In this document: positions 9,817 to 17,847 of the stretch, piece after piece
How positions within the stretch are numbered: the stretch's first letter is position 1
Layout of the letters: each line of letters starts with the position of its first letter
Assembly: GCA_001312325.1 (NCBI GenBank)
Contig: BBDJ01000005.1
Coordinates: 62,001 to 126,000 of the forward strand
Length of the DNA stretch: 64,000 bases
Reading direction: 5' to 3'
Source of the DNA: Lysinibacillus pakistanensis
GTDB lineage: Bacteria; Bacillota; Bacilli; Bacillales_A; Planococcaceae
Notes under the pieces: generated by a model
The model's input: the letters and a program-made list of their open reading frames with translations, nothing else
Told to the model about the DNA's origin: nothing
Databases searched by the model: none
Program-made: the position numbers and the translations under genes

Positions 9817-9964
9817 ACGCCATTTTTTTTGGCGTTGTGAAACTAAATTTTTGGCGTCATTTCCCGTACATTTGATTAAACCGCCATATCACGCCAATGG
9901 TACCGTCATTTTTTTGGCGGTGAACTTCAAATTTATAGACGAACACCGCCATTTTTTTGACGGT
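9817..9964. repeat. cluster of T-loop hairpins with a GCCATTTTTTTGGCG-type core
   Basis: Three short inverted repeats whose loops are T7-T8: 9817-9835 (ACGCCA/GGCGT), 9902-9921 (ACCGTC/GGCGGT) and 9945-9964 (ACCGCC/GACGGT). Partial copies of the stem lie between them near 9852-9861 and 9880-9897. They lie upstream of the secreted-protein gene and downstream of the endolysin gene, so they could be tandem termination/attenuation signals or protein-binding sites. No gene was found in 9690-10050. Confidence 0.6.
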
Positions 9965-10053
9965 CTTATGAATTATGAATAGTTAAAAAGAAACAATAAA
10001 TATAAACCACAACCACAAAACATTGATATTTGTATTATTCTTTTCATTATTTT

Positions 10054-10722
10054 TTATTTACCACGTCTTTGTTGAATCGTAATGTACAACCCAATTAATC
10101 GATCAGTCGTCATTGTACCATTCTGTAAATCTTTTAAATGCGATTCCTGAATAGTACCGTCTTTAACTGCCTGTGCAATAAAGTTTTCCGTTTCAGTTTT
10201 CATAGCTGGACTTCCCGGATTCCATATTTGAGCCACTTTGATTTCCTCCTTTAGTTTGTCTTCCACAATTAGTTGCACTTGTCCTTTACTGTTAGTAGGT
10301 ATGTTAATTTTCCCTTCTAACTTATAGCCAGTTGGCATCTTCCAGTTTGCTTTAACTTCGAAATGTGGTCTGTCAATACTACCAACCCAATCACCACCCC
10401 ATGTAATACCTAGCTTTCTTGCAATAGCTCCTACTCTATTTAAAGTATTAACATCATATAAAGAATGAGGAGGACTCACTGCAATATCCCAAGCTAGGCG
10501 CGATTTGTGATTGCTGTCCAATGTCCATGTAACAATTTGCCCTGATCGTGTACGTCCTTGAGCATAAAGATAATTTTGCCGTTCCTGTGAGCGATAAGTT
10601 TCAGTGATGAAGATGTTTTTAATGCCTGCTTTAAAACACTCCTGAAATAACAAACGGCAAGCTGTTTGTGCAACTGGTAATAGCTCGGCTAAATCTCGGC
10701 ATGTTGTTGTTACGCTAGTCAT
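10054..10722 (-). CDS. phage endolysin, M15/VanY-type L-alanyl-D-glutamate peptidase
   Basis: Cleaves the stem peptide of peptidoglycan at the end of the lytic cycle. The N-terminal catalytic domain (about residues 15-130) carries the zinc-site signatures NHKSRLAWDIAVS (His and Asp) and DRPHFEV (final His), as in Listeria Ply500/Ply118-type enzymes. The C-terminal part (NPGSPAMKTETENFI to the end) resembles a small helical module found after many Bacillus lysins. The ATG at 10722 has GGGGG upstream and lies 2 nt after the holin stop. 222 residues, intact. Confidence 0.88.
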   Translation of the reverse strand: MTSVTTTCRDLAELLPVAQTACRLLFQECFKAGIKNIFITETYRSQERQNYLYAQGRTRSGQIVTWTLDSNHKSRLAWDIAVSPPHSLYDVNTLNRVGAIARKLGITWGGDWVGSIDRPHFEVKANWKMPTGYKLEGKINIPTNSKGQVQLIVEDKLKEEIKVAQIWNPGSPAMKTETENFIAQAVKDGTIQESHLKDLQNGTMTTDRLIGLYITIQQRRGK

Positions 10723-10724
10723 TG

Positions 10725-10979
10725 TTAATCCCCCTTTGGCTTGTTATAATCCATTGCTTGTGTGCTATCTGAAATGCCTCTTGTTGTTGGGTCGATAATA
10801 ATACCAAGCAAGCCTAAAATGCTTAGGATCGTCTCTGAAATGGCTGTAATTTGAGCATTGTAAATCGTAATATCGACATTAAAAATGCCCGCTGTTTGAT
10901 TAGCGAGCACTAGTAATAATGCAATTAATGACACCCAAAATTGTTTGTGTTGTAGACGTACTTTCCAATTAATTTTCAT
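10725..10979 (-). CDS. phage holin, phi LC3 type
   Basis: 84 residues from the ATG at 10979, preceded by GGGGGAGA. Starts MKINWKVRLQHKQFWVSLI and has two hydrophobic segments (about residues 14-30 and 45-65, ETILSILGLLGIIIDPTT), then a D/T/S-rich polar end (TTRGISDSTQAMDY). This is the standard phi LC3-family layout. It would permeabilise the membrane to release the endolysin encoded next. It overlaps the upstream gene by 11 nt. Confidence 0.85.
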   Translation of the reverse strand: MKINWKVRLQHKQFWVSLIALLLVLANQTAGIFNVDITIYNAQITAISETILSILGLLGIIIDPTTRGISDSTQAMDYNKPKGD

Positions 10980-11268
10980 ATACTTTCTCCCCCAATTCGT
11001 CAATTCGTTTATGAGCTTGCTTGCTCGATTCTTCTACACGTGTAACACGTTCTGACAAGTCCATACGTGCCTTCTGCTCTACTTTCATATCCACACGAAT
11101 GTTTTCGACACCATTGTTAATCGAATCTAATTTAGTACTGATTACAGCTGATTCTGCTGCACTTTGTTGAACATCTTTATCTCGATTTTTCAAGAATGCA
11201 AGATACGTAAAAAGCATTCCAAATAATGCACTTAACACACCTACTATTGCTGTTAATTCCATATTCAT
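10969..11268 (-). CDS. XhlA-like phage membrane protein (holin accessory)
   Basis: 99 residues from the ATG at 11268 (GGGAAG upstream; an earlier in-frame start would run back through a terminator). One N-terminal membrane helix (LTAIVGVLSALFGMLFTYLAF) is followed by a coiled-coil-like region rich in charged residues (ISTKLDSINNGVENIRVDMK). Hemolysin XhlA-type proteins end the same cassette in many Bacillus prophages, though they usually carry the helix at the C-terminus. Translation is probably coupled to the holin. Confidence 0.65.
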   Translation of the reverse strand: MNMELTAIVGVLSALFGMLFTYLAFLKNRDKDVQQSAAESAVISTKLDSINNGVENIRVDMKVEQKARMDLSERVTRVEESSKQAHKRIDELGEKVYEN

Positions 11269-11296
11269 GACAACACTTCCCTTTGACATAATAAAA

Positions 11297-11318
11297 GCAC
11301 TCTCACATGAGAGTGCTA
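11297..11318 (-). terminator. internal terminator in the phage late region
   Basis: AGCACTCTC / GAGAGTGCT hairpin followed on the minus strand by TTTTATT, between the 89-residue gene and the XhlA-like gene. Confidence 0.65.
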
Positions 11319-11338
11319 ATAAACACTTAGTAATAAGT

Positions 11339-11608
11339 CTATTCTTGATAATCTTTTTCAAAAACTATATATAAATCTCCAGTAATAGATTGTGGATTTT
11401 CTTCAAACTTCTCTATTCTTATAACTCTAAATTTCTCACTTAAATTTCCACTTTGAATAGACAACATGTTATAAGACAGTTCTAATAAATTACCACTCAA
11501 TATGACCTCATCTCCAATATCTAATTCACGTTCACTTGTATAATTGTCTAGAAACAATGTTGAACCCAATGGAGTAATATAGCCTAAAAATAAATTATAG
11601 TTAATCAC
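11339..11608 (-). CDS. unknown phage protein (89 aa)
   Basis: GTG start at 11608 with AGGAGGAGAG upstream. The product is soluble and beta-rich by appearance (YITPLGSTLFLDNY; ELDIGDEVILSGNLLEL), resembling a small OB or SH3-like fold, but I do not recognise a family. It sits between the tail-end genes and the lysis cassette and is followed by its own terminator. Confidence 0.6.
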   Translation of the reverse strand: MINYNLFLGYITPLGSTLFLDNYTSERELDIGDEVILSGNLLELSYNMLSIQSGNLSEKFRVIRIEKFEENPQSITGDLYIVFEKDYQE

Positions 11609-11702
11609 ATTCTCTCCTCCTCTTCATCTACTCTAGTTCGACAAAAGGAAAGGATTTCCTGCTAATTTAGACAATAAAAATAACGCTAGTCATTGACTGC
11701 GT

Positions 11703-11861
11703 TTAAACACCTTCTGTATTTTCTAAAATGTAATCCTCTACTGCAACTCGATAATCTTCATTAGTGATGTCATCGATAACATAAACTGCATTTGTCTTTG
11801 GATTAAGTCCTTTGTTAATAATGCGTTCTGCAGCAATCCTTACTACGATTTCATTTACCAT
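11703..11861 (-). CDS. small phage tail-region protein (52 aa)
   Basis: ATG at 11861 overlaps the stop of the upstream gene (TAATG) and follows AGGAGG at an 8-nt spacing, so translation is well supported. The sequence runs MVNEIVVRIAAERIINKGL and ends with EDYRVAVEDYILENTEGV. Small proteins of this position and size (XkdX-like) are common after tail-fibre genes, but the specific family is not certain. Confidence 0.65.
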   Translation of the reverse strand: MVNEIVVRIAAERIINKGLNPKTNAVYVIDDITNEDYRVAVEDYILENTEGV

Positions 11862-12151
11862 TATAAAATTCCTCCTGTCTCTGAATCTGCTTGTAATAAT
11901 AAGGCATCCTCTAATTCACGAATGCGCTTTTGTTCATTTGACGGTGGAAAATCCTTGATAACTGGATTACCAGTTTTCGGGTCAATGGACTCTACATATG
12001 ATTTGGTATGATCGAGAGAGTCTAACGGTAAATCGACACACTTATATTCAGGGATTTTATCAAAAGAAGTTTCATCTTGATATATGAACGTTTGCTTCTC
12101 TACCGTGCCTGTGTTTGAATCGTATATTATTCTAATTCTTGCCTCACTCAT
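11861..12151 (-). CDS. phage tail-associated protein (96 aa), XkdW-like position
   Basis: ATG at 12151 after GAAGGATGG. Contains IRIIYDSNTGTVEKQTF near the start and ends with a predicted helix (NEQKRIRELEDALL), features often seen in small proteins encoded between the tail fibre and holin of Bacillus phages. Overlaps the next gene by 1 nt. Function unknown. Confidence 0.6.
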   Translation of the reverse strand: MSEARIRIIYDSNTGTVEKQTFIYQDETSFDKIPEYKCVDLPLDSLDHTKSYVESIDPKTGNPVIKDFPPSNEQKRIRELEDALLLQADSETGGIL

Positions 12152-12163
12152 ACAACCATCCTT

Positions 12164-12722
12164 CTATTCTATGAATAATGCATAATTATGTTGTTGACCA
12201 GTAGCAATTGTACCCCCGCGAATGAAAAACGTAACCATCCAATTTGTGCTATCATACGGGACCACTCGAATATCGTACACCGAATGTCGATTCGTCCAGT
12301 CGTTTCCTTGCATAACTCCATCTACCATATATCTGCCATCTAGATTTAGAACAACAGTGCTAGGCTTGAAATATACTACCAAATTTACAGAAGTTGTTTG
12401 TCCAGGGCTAAGTGCTGGAATGGTTATAACTCCCCGGTCAGTTTTTTTACCAGTCTTTATAGCTCTAATATTAGCAGCCATTTGAGCACCAGTAGCATCA
12501 GGGCTTGTTTGTATGCCTTTGTCAGTGATAGCCTGTGCTACGTTCTTTTTAACATCACTGACTAAGGTAAAATTTTCAGTAATGCGTGTGTCAAAATCTT
12601 TCTGACGTGTAGCAGGAACACTTGAAATATTAGTGAATAATGAACCGTTATGAAAGCCTTTCAAGAAATCAAATGCCGATAATGAACTTCCTGAAGATGT
12701 AAACGTGGTTAATTTGTTGATC
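12164..12722 (-). pseudogene. phage tail-fibre protein, C-terminal fragment only
   Basis: About 185 residues ending in HNYALFIE. The segment DVKKNVAQAITDKGIQTS, then GAQMAANIRAI, is a repeated motif of siphophage tail/baseplate proteins. The stretch after it (ITIPALSPGQTTSVNLVVYF and onward) looks like a beta-rich C-terminal domain. The 5' part is missing: upstream of about 12720 the DNA belongs to an integrase gene in another frame. The fused frame could still be translated from an ATG at 12736, but that start is an accident of the junction. Confidence 0.8.
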
Positions 12723-13058
12723 CGTAAATGTATCAATCTTCAAATCTACTTTTTGAGTTTTTATCTTCTTCGCAATATTTTCAGTGATATACCCCTCTTC
12801 AACGCAATAGTTAAAGAACGCTTTACCACGTAAAATAATAGTGTTGATTGTATTGGGTTTACTATTTTGTTTCTGTGCCATTATTAAATAATTCTTGAAA
12901 TGACTTCTTGTTACGTCCTCAACATTAACTGCCCCTTCTTCAATGCAATAGTCAATGAAAGGTTTAATCATGTATTTATAACTTTTGATATTTGATTCAG
13001 TTGTATTATTAAATCGTCTATCAGCAATAAAATCATCGAACGCAAACTTTAAAAGCAT
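12669..13058 (-). pseudogene. tyrosine recombinase/phage integrase, N-terminal fragment
   Basis: ATG at 13058 follows AAGGAG. The product MLLKFAFDDFIADRRF, then SYKYMIKPFIDYCIEEG, is the SAM-like core-binding domain of a tyrosine recombinase. Homology stops at about KIDTFTDQQIN (about 12,720), where the reading enters tail-gene DNA and terminates 11 residues later. The catalytic domain with the R-H-R-Y tetrad is absent, so the element cannot excise itself. The gene lies about 140 bp inside repeat copy 2 and reads inward. Confidence 0.85.
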
Positions 13059-13198
13059 AAAAAAATACACTCCTTTTCATCTAAATTAATAGACAATAAG
13101 AAGTGTATTATTGGTAACAAATATAATGTATTTTACTCCACATCTTAACAAGTGTGCTGAACCCTTGGTATTACTGCCTTTCCAAAAATTCTTTTAGT

Positions 13199-13309
13199 GC
13201 TTCTCTTGATAAGATTATTTAATTAAAATGAATTGTAACATGAACAATTAAGAATATCAATAAAACATAGAATATTTTGTCATTACAATGCATGTTTAGC
13301 TCAATTTTG
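13199..13309. repeat. 111-bp perfect direct repeat, copy 2 (candidate attachment site)
   Basis: Exact match to 6586-6696. Outside it lies the host intergenic DNA before the GIY-YIG gene; inside it lies the integrase fragment. The riboswitch sequence stops after the first 15 nt (GCTTCTCTTGATAAG on the plus strand), as expected of a junction. Confidence 0.95.
13232..13260 (-). promoter_or_regulatory. second copy of the metA promoter, now reading into the integrase fragment
   Basis: TTGATA, 17-bp spacer and TACAAT as at metA. From here the minus-strand transcript would run through the first 15 nt of the S-box and then into the integrase gene that begins at 13058. Confidence 0.7.
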
Positions 13310-13409
13310 ATGAACACTAATTATCATAGCAACATATGAAATTTTATGGTAAACATGCTGTAATTATGTTAACATATACCTTTAGTAACAGAGAGGAACG
13401 TGAACTAGC

Positions 13410-13781
13410 TTGATTAAAATTGAATTTCCAAAACCAGATGTAGTGATTCGCCAGCGTGAGCAAGATGTAAAGCCTGGGGATGTACCTATTACACCATACC
13501 ATGGGTTTATTGACTTCCATAAAATCACACGAGACAAAGGTGGCATTTTCTTATTTTACAATGAGAAAAATGAGCTTTTATTTGTCGGTAAAGCGCGTAA
13601 AATTCGTCAACGTATAAAAAAGCATTTTGAAGACAATGTATCGCCTATGAAAAATCATCGTCAAGAAATCTTCAAAATTGAGGTATATGAAATCGAAGAT
13701 CCTATGGAACGTGAAATTTACGAAACATATGCCATTAATGTTTTCCGCTCTAAATATAATGTTGATAAAGTATTTTATTAA
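13410..13781 (+). CDS. GIY-YIG-like nuclease-domain protein
   Basis: Intact, 123 residues from a TTG at 13410 (AGAGG upstream at a long spacing). The central part GGIFLFYNEKNELLFVGKA, then RKIRQRIKKHF, matches the GIY-YIG fold: the first tyrosine motif is degraded (GIFLF), the second region (LLFVGKA) stands in for YIG, and the following basic helix and final acidic helix (EREIYETYAINVF) are kept. Related small proteins in Bacillaceae have no defined role. It would be the divergent neighbour of metA before prophage insertion. Confidence 0.75.
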   Translation: MIKIEFPKPDVVIRQREQDVKPGDVPITPYHGFIDFHKITRDKGGIFLFYNEKNELLFVGKARKIRQRIKKHFEDNVSPMKNHRQEIFKIEVYEIEDPMEREIYETYAINVFRSKYNVDKVFY

Positions 13782-13782
13782 A

Positions 13783-13828
13783 AAGAATCTGCTTGCCTTT
13801 GTAAACCTTAAGAGGCAAGCAGATTCTT
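13783..13828. terminator. bidirectional terminator
   Basis: AAGAATCTGCTTGCC / GGCAAGCAGATTCTT, 15-bp perfect arms with a 16-base loop. The left arm follows the GIY-YIG stop; the right arm overlaps the last codons of the TrmB-type gene. Confidence 0.85.
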
Positions 13829-14621
13829 TATTTTTTTTACTCTACAAAAAAATGCTTTTCGTTCTTTCGTAATCCATTCCTCAAGCTCATGATCATCTCG
13901 TCTTAGTAGACGATTAATCAGGACGTCATGCCAAATATAATCTTCTAATAAATAGATGTGAACCGGATCATTAGTAATAAAAGCGGTTTCAAGATTTGAA
14001 GGAGAATGTCCATAAATCATCTCTTGCCCATCGATAGACAAGATAAACCAATGGGGAGTGGAAGTTTTTTTTGTATAATAGGTCATTCGATGCCTATCAA
14101 TGGATGACACAGGTTCATCCACGTATAGCGTAATACCGTGTACAGCGACCTGTTCAGCCACCTCAAAAATATCCTCTCGTAATGCTTCATACATCTCTTC
14201 CCACATAGAAAGAAGTACCTTTTTCTCCGCTTTTTTTTAATAATGACTGACAATAATTAATAATTGTCTGCCTGCCTTTTAGCATTAACACTTTAGGCTC
14301 CGCTTCCTGCTCCTTCGATTCTAATTTTTCTAATTGATCACTAATAGACGTAAAATTCGATTGCCAACGCTGCTGTATTTGCTGAAGAAACATCTCAACA
14401 GGAATAGAACAATAGGTTGTTTGATCAGCAGCTTCCTCTTTTAGCACTAATCCTTTTTCAACGAGTACATCCAGTATGTCATAAATTCTTGCTCGAGGAA
14501 TACCAGAATTTTTGCTGACCTGATAAGCACTAATATGGCTCTTTTGTACAAGTGCTGTATAGGCCTTAGCTTCATATTCTGTAAATCCTAGCTCTTTTAA
14601 TTGGGCGATTAATTCATCCAT
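13808..14621 (-). CDS. TrmB-family transcriptional regulator, frameshifted
   Basis: The N-terminal TrmB-type winged helix is clear (LKELGFTEYEAKAYTALVQ, then GIPRARIYDILDVLVEKG), followed by a coiled coil and a C-terminal PLD-like ligand domain. One frame break at eight A's on the coding strand (14231-14238). With seven, LLKKAEKKVLLSMWEEM is continuous and the protein has 270 residues. It is divergent from the TauE-type exporter gene with a 120-bp gap, so it may regulate it. The ligand is unknown. Confidence 0.82.
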
Positions 14622-14744
14622 CCAATCCCTCCATTTCCTTTATTATAGAATAATTTGACGAATAGAAGCCAATGAAAAAAAATCTTTACAGAGAAACGAA
14701 AATTAGTTACTATTTCAGTAGTAACTATCTAATGGGGTGTCAAC

Positions 14745-15519
14745 ATGTTTTTTGAAGTAGATGTAAATGTAGTAATTTTATTAATTGCGTTTGGATTTCT
14801 CGCTGCTTTTGTAGACTCAGTGGTTGGCGGTGGAGGCTTAATCTCATTGCCTGCTCTGTTGTTTGCGGGTTTAAATCCTGCAGCAGCGGTTGCAACCAAT
14901 AAGCTAGCAGGTACCATGGGTTCGTTAACCTCTACAATTTCCTTTTATCGTTCAGGACAGCTAGATATTCGTTCTGTTTTAAAATACTTTCCACTCGCCT
15001 TTGTGGGGTCATTGTTTGGCGCATGGACTGTGCATTTAATTAATCCCTCTCTACTCAAGCCAATCATGCTTATAATGCTTGCAGGAGTAGCCGTTTATAC
15101 GATTTTCAAAAAGGATTGGGGCTCTGTATCCGCTGTCAAAACATTATCGCCTTTACACTTGGTTTTATTTATGTTTTTGCTATTTAGTATTGGCTTCTAT
15201 GATGGATTTCTCGGCCCAGGTACAGGATCATTCTTAATCTTTAGTTTTTTTTACTTGTTGGCTTTGACTTTTTGAAGGCAGCAGGTAATGCAAAGTTTTT
15301 AAACTTAGCAAGTAACTGTGCTGGTCTTTTAATGTTCATCTACTTAGGACAAGTTCATTTTGCCTATGGATTCATAATGGGTATCGCTCAAATTGCTGGT
15401 GCAATGGTGGGTTCACGTGTAGCCATTAAAAAAAGGTAGCGGTTTTGTACGGGTTTTATTTATCATTGTGACCATAACATTATTAACAAAAAAATGCATA
15501 TGATTACTTTGTACATTAA
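14745..15519 (+). CDS. TauE/SafE (TSUP) family sulfite/organosulfur exporter, frameshifted
   Basis: Multi-helix permease with the TSUP signatures FVDSVVGGGGLISLPALL and GFYDGFLGPGTGSFLIF. The reading breaks at the T run 15245-15252, and at seven-A runs at 15427-15433 and 15487-15493. Repair gives a continuous protein of about 257 residues ending TKNAYDYFVH. The T-run site needs a two-base loss or one gain rather than one loss. Divergent from the TrmB-type regulator. Confidence 0.85.
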
Positions 15520-15574
15520 TAGCCATGAAAAATGCCGTGAATAATAAAGTTATTGAATTTTGATTAATAAAAGC

Positions 15575-15611
15575 TAAGAGCCTTCCTACATTCTACGTAG
15601 TAAGGCTCTTT
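15575..15611 (+). terminator. terminator of the TauE-type gene
   Basis: AAGAGCCTT / AAGGCTCTT hairpin followed by TTAAAG and T-rich sequence. Confidence 0.7.
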
Positions 15612-15754
15612 AAAGTTGTTTCGTTTAAGTGTAACTCTTCACAATTTCTTGATATTATATAGGTGAATAGAAAGATAAATTAAAATTTAGTTTAGTAGTT
15701 GTAAAAGTAGGTTATTTATATTATTCTCTTATAATTTTTCAAAAAGGAGAGTTT

Positions 15755-17185
15755 ATGAAAAAGATTATTGTTTTTGTATTAACGATATTTATACTAGCCT
15801 CAGGATTCGCAACACAAAGTTATGCGTTGTCAGATTCGAAATCTGCGGCAATACAAACGTTGCTAGATGATGCCTCTCATATATCAGGTGTGCCGGGAAT
15901 GTCAATCTCAATACTTGCTGATGATGAAGTGTTCTACTTTTCTTCAGGGTATGCTGACCGTGAAAAGGGGCTGTCTGCAAATGAAAATACACTCTATGAG
16001 TTAGCCTCGGTCAGTAAAGCTTTTACCGGTATGGGTATTTTGCTGTTGGAAGAGCAAGGGCTGCTCTCAATGACTGATCCTGTCCAAAAATATTTACCTT
16101 GGTTTACGTTAAAGTATCAAGGGAATCCTGTTGATATGCAAAGCCTTACATTAAATAACTTTCTTCACCATACCAGTGGTCTAACAAATATTAGGCATAC
16201 TCAAAATATTCCACAAGGCAATACACAGGATATGTTGCAAAAAAACTGTAGAAATTCTCGTGGATGCTGAATTGGCGTTCCCTCCCGGTGAACAGTATAA
16301 CTATGGAACCGTTAATTATGACGTATTGGGTTTGGTTATTGAGATTGTGTCGCGACAAAGCTATGAAGACTTTATGAGGGAACAGGTATTTCAGCCGTTA
16401 GGTCTTCATCAGACATATGTTTATAAAGAAGATGCTCAAGCCACTGGACAGTTGGCACAGGGCTACCGTTCTTCCTTTTTTTATGACAATTCCATTTAAT
16501 GCTCCGGATTATGCTGGGAATAAACCCGCAGCCTACCTCATTTCTAATACAAAAGATATGGCGCGTTGGATGGGCATACAGATGGGTATCGTGCAGGACA
16601 TACCCGAAATATTTCACACGGTTATCGAAAAATCACATAGGGGTGATATGTCTGTTTCGGCTGTCAACGATATGTATTATGCGGCAGGCTGGTCGGTAAA
16701 CGCCGATCAAACGATTATAGAGCACCCAGGGGGCAATCCCACTTTCGGAACCGAAGTGGTCATACTGCTAAATGAACGAACAGCCATCTGCTTGCTGACC
16801 AACGGCGCAAATATCAATAGAAACATGGTACTAAAAGTTAAAGATATATTAGATGGCAATCTAACTCAGTCATATGAAATAAGCAGCACACAGCTTTTGG
16901 ATATCATTTTGTCGTCTATCACAATTATTCTTTGCCTATTGGCCGTTTTGCTTTTTCTCTTAGGATTACGCAGAAGGAAAACGAATGAGCGGCAGCCAAT
17001 GACAAAAAAAGAGAATAATCGTAACAGTTATTTTCCTGATCGCTACGGTTGCCCTGGGGATACTATGCTGTGCTTTCGATTGGTCAACGATACTTATTTG
17101 GCAAACATATAGTGTTCTTACAGCTTTGATTTCGTCAGCAATATTAACAGCAAGCATTACATGGTTTGTATACACTCACCGATAA
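15755..17185 (+). CDS. membrane-anchored serine hydrolase, beta-lactamase class C/PBP4*-like, frameshifted
   Basis: Signal peptide MKKIIVFVLTIFILASGFA, then a penicillin-binding-like domain with the nucleophile motif SVSK (about residue 87), a tyrosine motif in YNYGTVNYDVLG and HPGG as the KTG-box counterpart. After the enzyme domain come two to four C-terminal membrane helices (LLDIILSSITIILCLLAVLL and the segment after the last break). Frame breaks lie at 16239-16245, 16475-16481 and 17007-17013; one base removed at each gives about 475 residues. Such proteins act on D-Ala peptides or small esters outside the cell. Some segments are richer in G+C than the neighbours. Confidence 0.85.
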
Positions 17186-17847
17186 AATACGTCGCTCCCA
17201 GGATAAGCATAATGTTAAGTAATTAAATTTCAATTTATCGGTATGCTTAATTTGAAAAACATTAGACACTTCGGAGTCTTTTTAATATCATCGACAATTT
17301 TCCCAGTCAAACCTAATTACTATCGCTTCCACTAACCTGCTCCGTTCGAGGATTTTTTTTAAACGACTTTATTGTAAATTAAATTATTATTTCTGCACAG
17401 TGAATTTTCGTCCAAGGCATTTATCTAAATCAAATTTGCTCGGCATAATTGCGTCCGGAATAGTCTTTGTGCTTAGACCTGCTTGATACAGGTCAGTTAG
17501 CCGTTTTTTTTTTACGAAAACGTAGTGACAGCAACATGATGTTTTTTTTGTGCGGAAGCGTAGTGTTAACGTAGCGACAGCAACATGATGGTGGTCACTC
17601 AGTCATGTGTTGTTGTTGTCGCTTCGCTTTCGCACAGATATAAAACCGTGTTGCTGTCGCTTCGCTTTCGCGCTGATAAATTGCCACAGGACGTGGCGAT
17701 CTTAGACTGAGTTTCTCTATTTCAGCGGGTGTTTGGATACCCACTAAAAAGTAGCTTAAATTCGCATTCATCTCACATCTATAGAGGTGGGAGACTTCTG
17801 TATCTGCCGCTATGCTTTCGATACAAAAAAACATTTGCAGAAAGAAG
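17186..17847. other. gene-free region containing a repeat cluster
   Basis: No convincing coding sequence. The left half has weak A/T-rich stem-loops (about 17195-17260). The right half, 17515-17673, holds an inverted/direct repeat cluster listed separately. It separates the serine hydrolase gene from the convergent panF. Confidence 0.6.
17515..17673. repeat. four copies of a GTTGCTGTCGCTTCG-type repeat, two in each orientation
   Basis: Forward copies with TCGCTTCGCTTTCGC at 17606-17635 and 17647-17673. Reverse copies at 17515-17541 and 17551-17590 share ACGTAG(T/C)GACAGCAACA and TGATG. The inner pair can fold into one long hairpin whose loop contains GGTGGTCACTCAGTCATG. The GC-rich cores stand out from the A/T-rich surroundings. 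Confidence 0.7.

Larger units (their letters stand above)
6586..13309. mobile_element. prophage remnant inserted in the metA leader, bounded by 111-bp repeats
   Basis: About 6.7 kb between perfect 111-bp direct repeats. Contents from right to left: integrase N-terminal fragment, tail-protein C-terminal fragment, small tail-end genes, XhlA-like protein, holin and endolysin (all on the minus strand), then a cargo zone of small unknown genes. This is the usual late-gene end of a Firmicute siphophage with cargo beside the attachment site. Early, packaging, capsid and most tail genes are absent. The int::tail fusion near 12.7 kb marks the deletion that removed them. Outside the element, metA and the GIY-YIG gene would be divergent neighbours. 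Confidence 0.85.

Noticed and set aside
12164..12736. Genuine 190-residue tail gene starting at an ATG in the integrase region
   Set aside because: The first several codons are integrase DNA read in another frame; the start is created by the deletion junction.
6586..13309. Composite transposon bounded by insertion sequences
   Set aside because: The flanking 111-bp repeats contain no transposase and consist of host leader DNA, while the enclosed genes are phage late genes with an integrase fragment.
17595..17834. Minus-strand open frame of about 79 codons
   Set aside because: It runs through the inverted repeat cluster and has no ribosome site or protein-like features.
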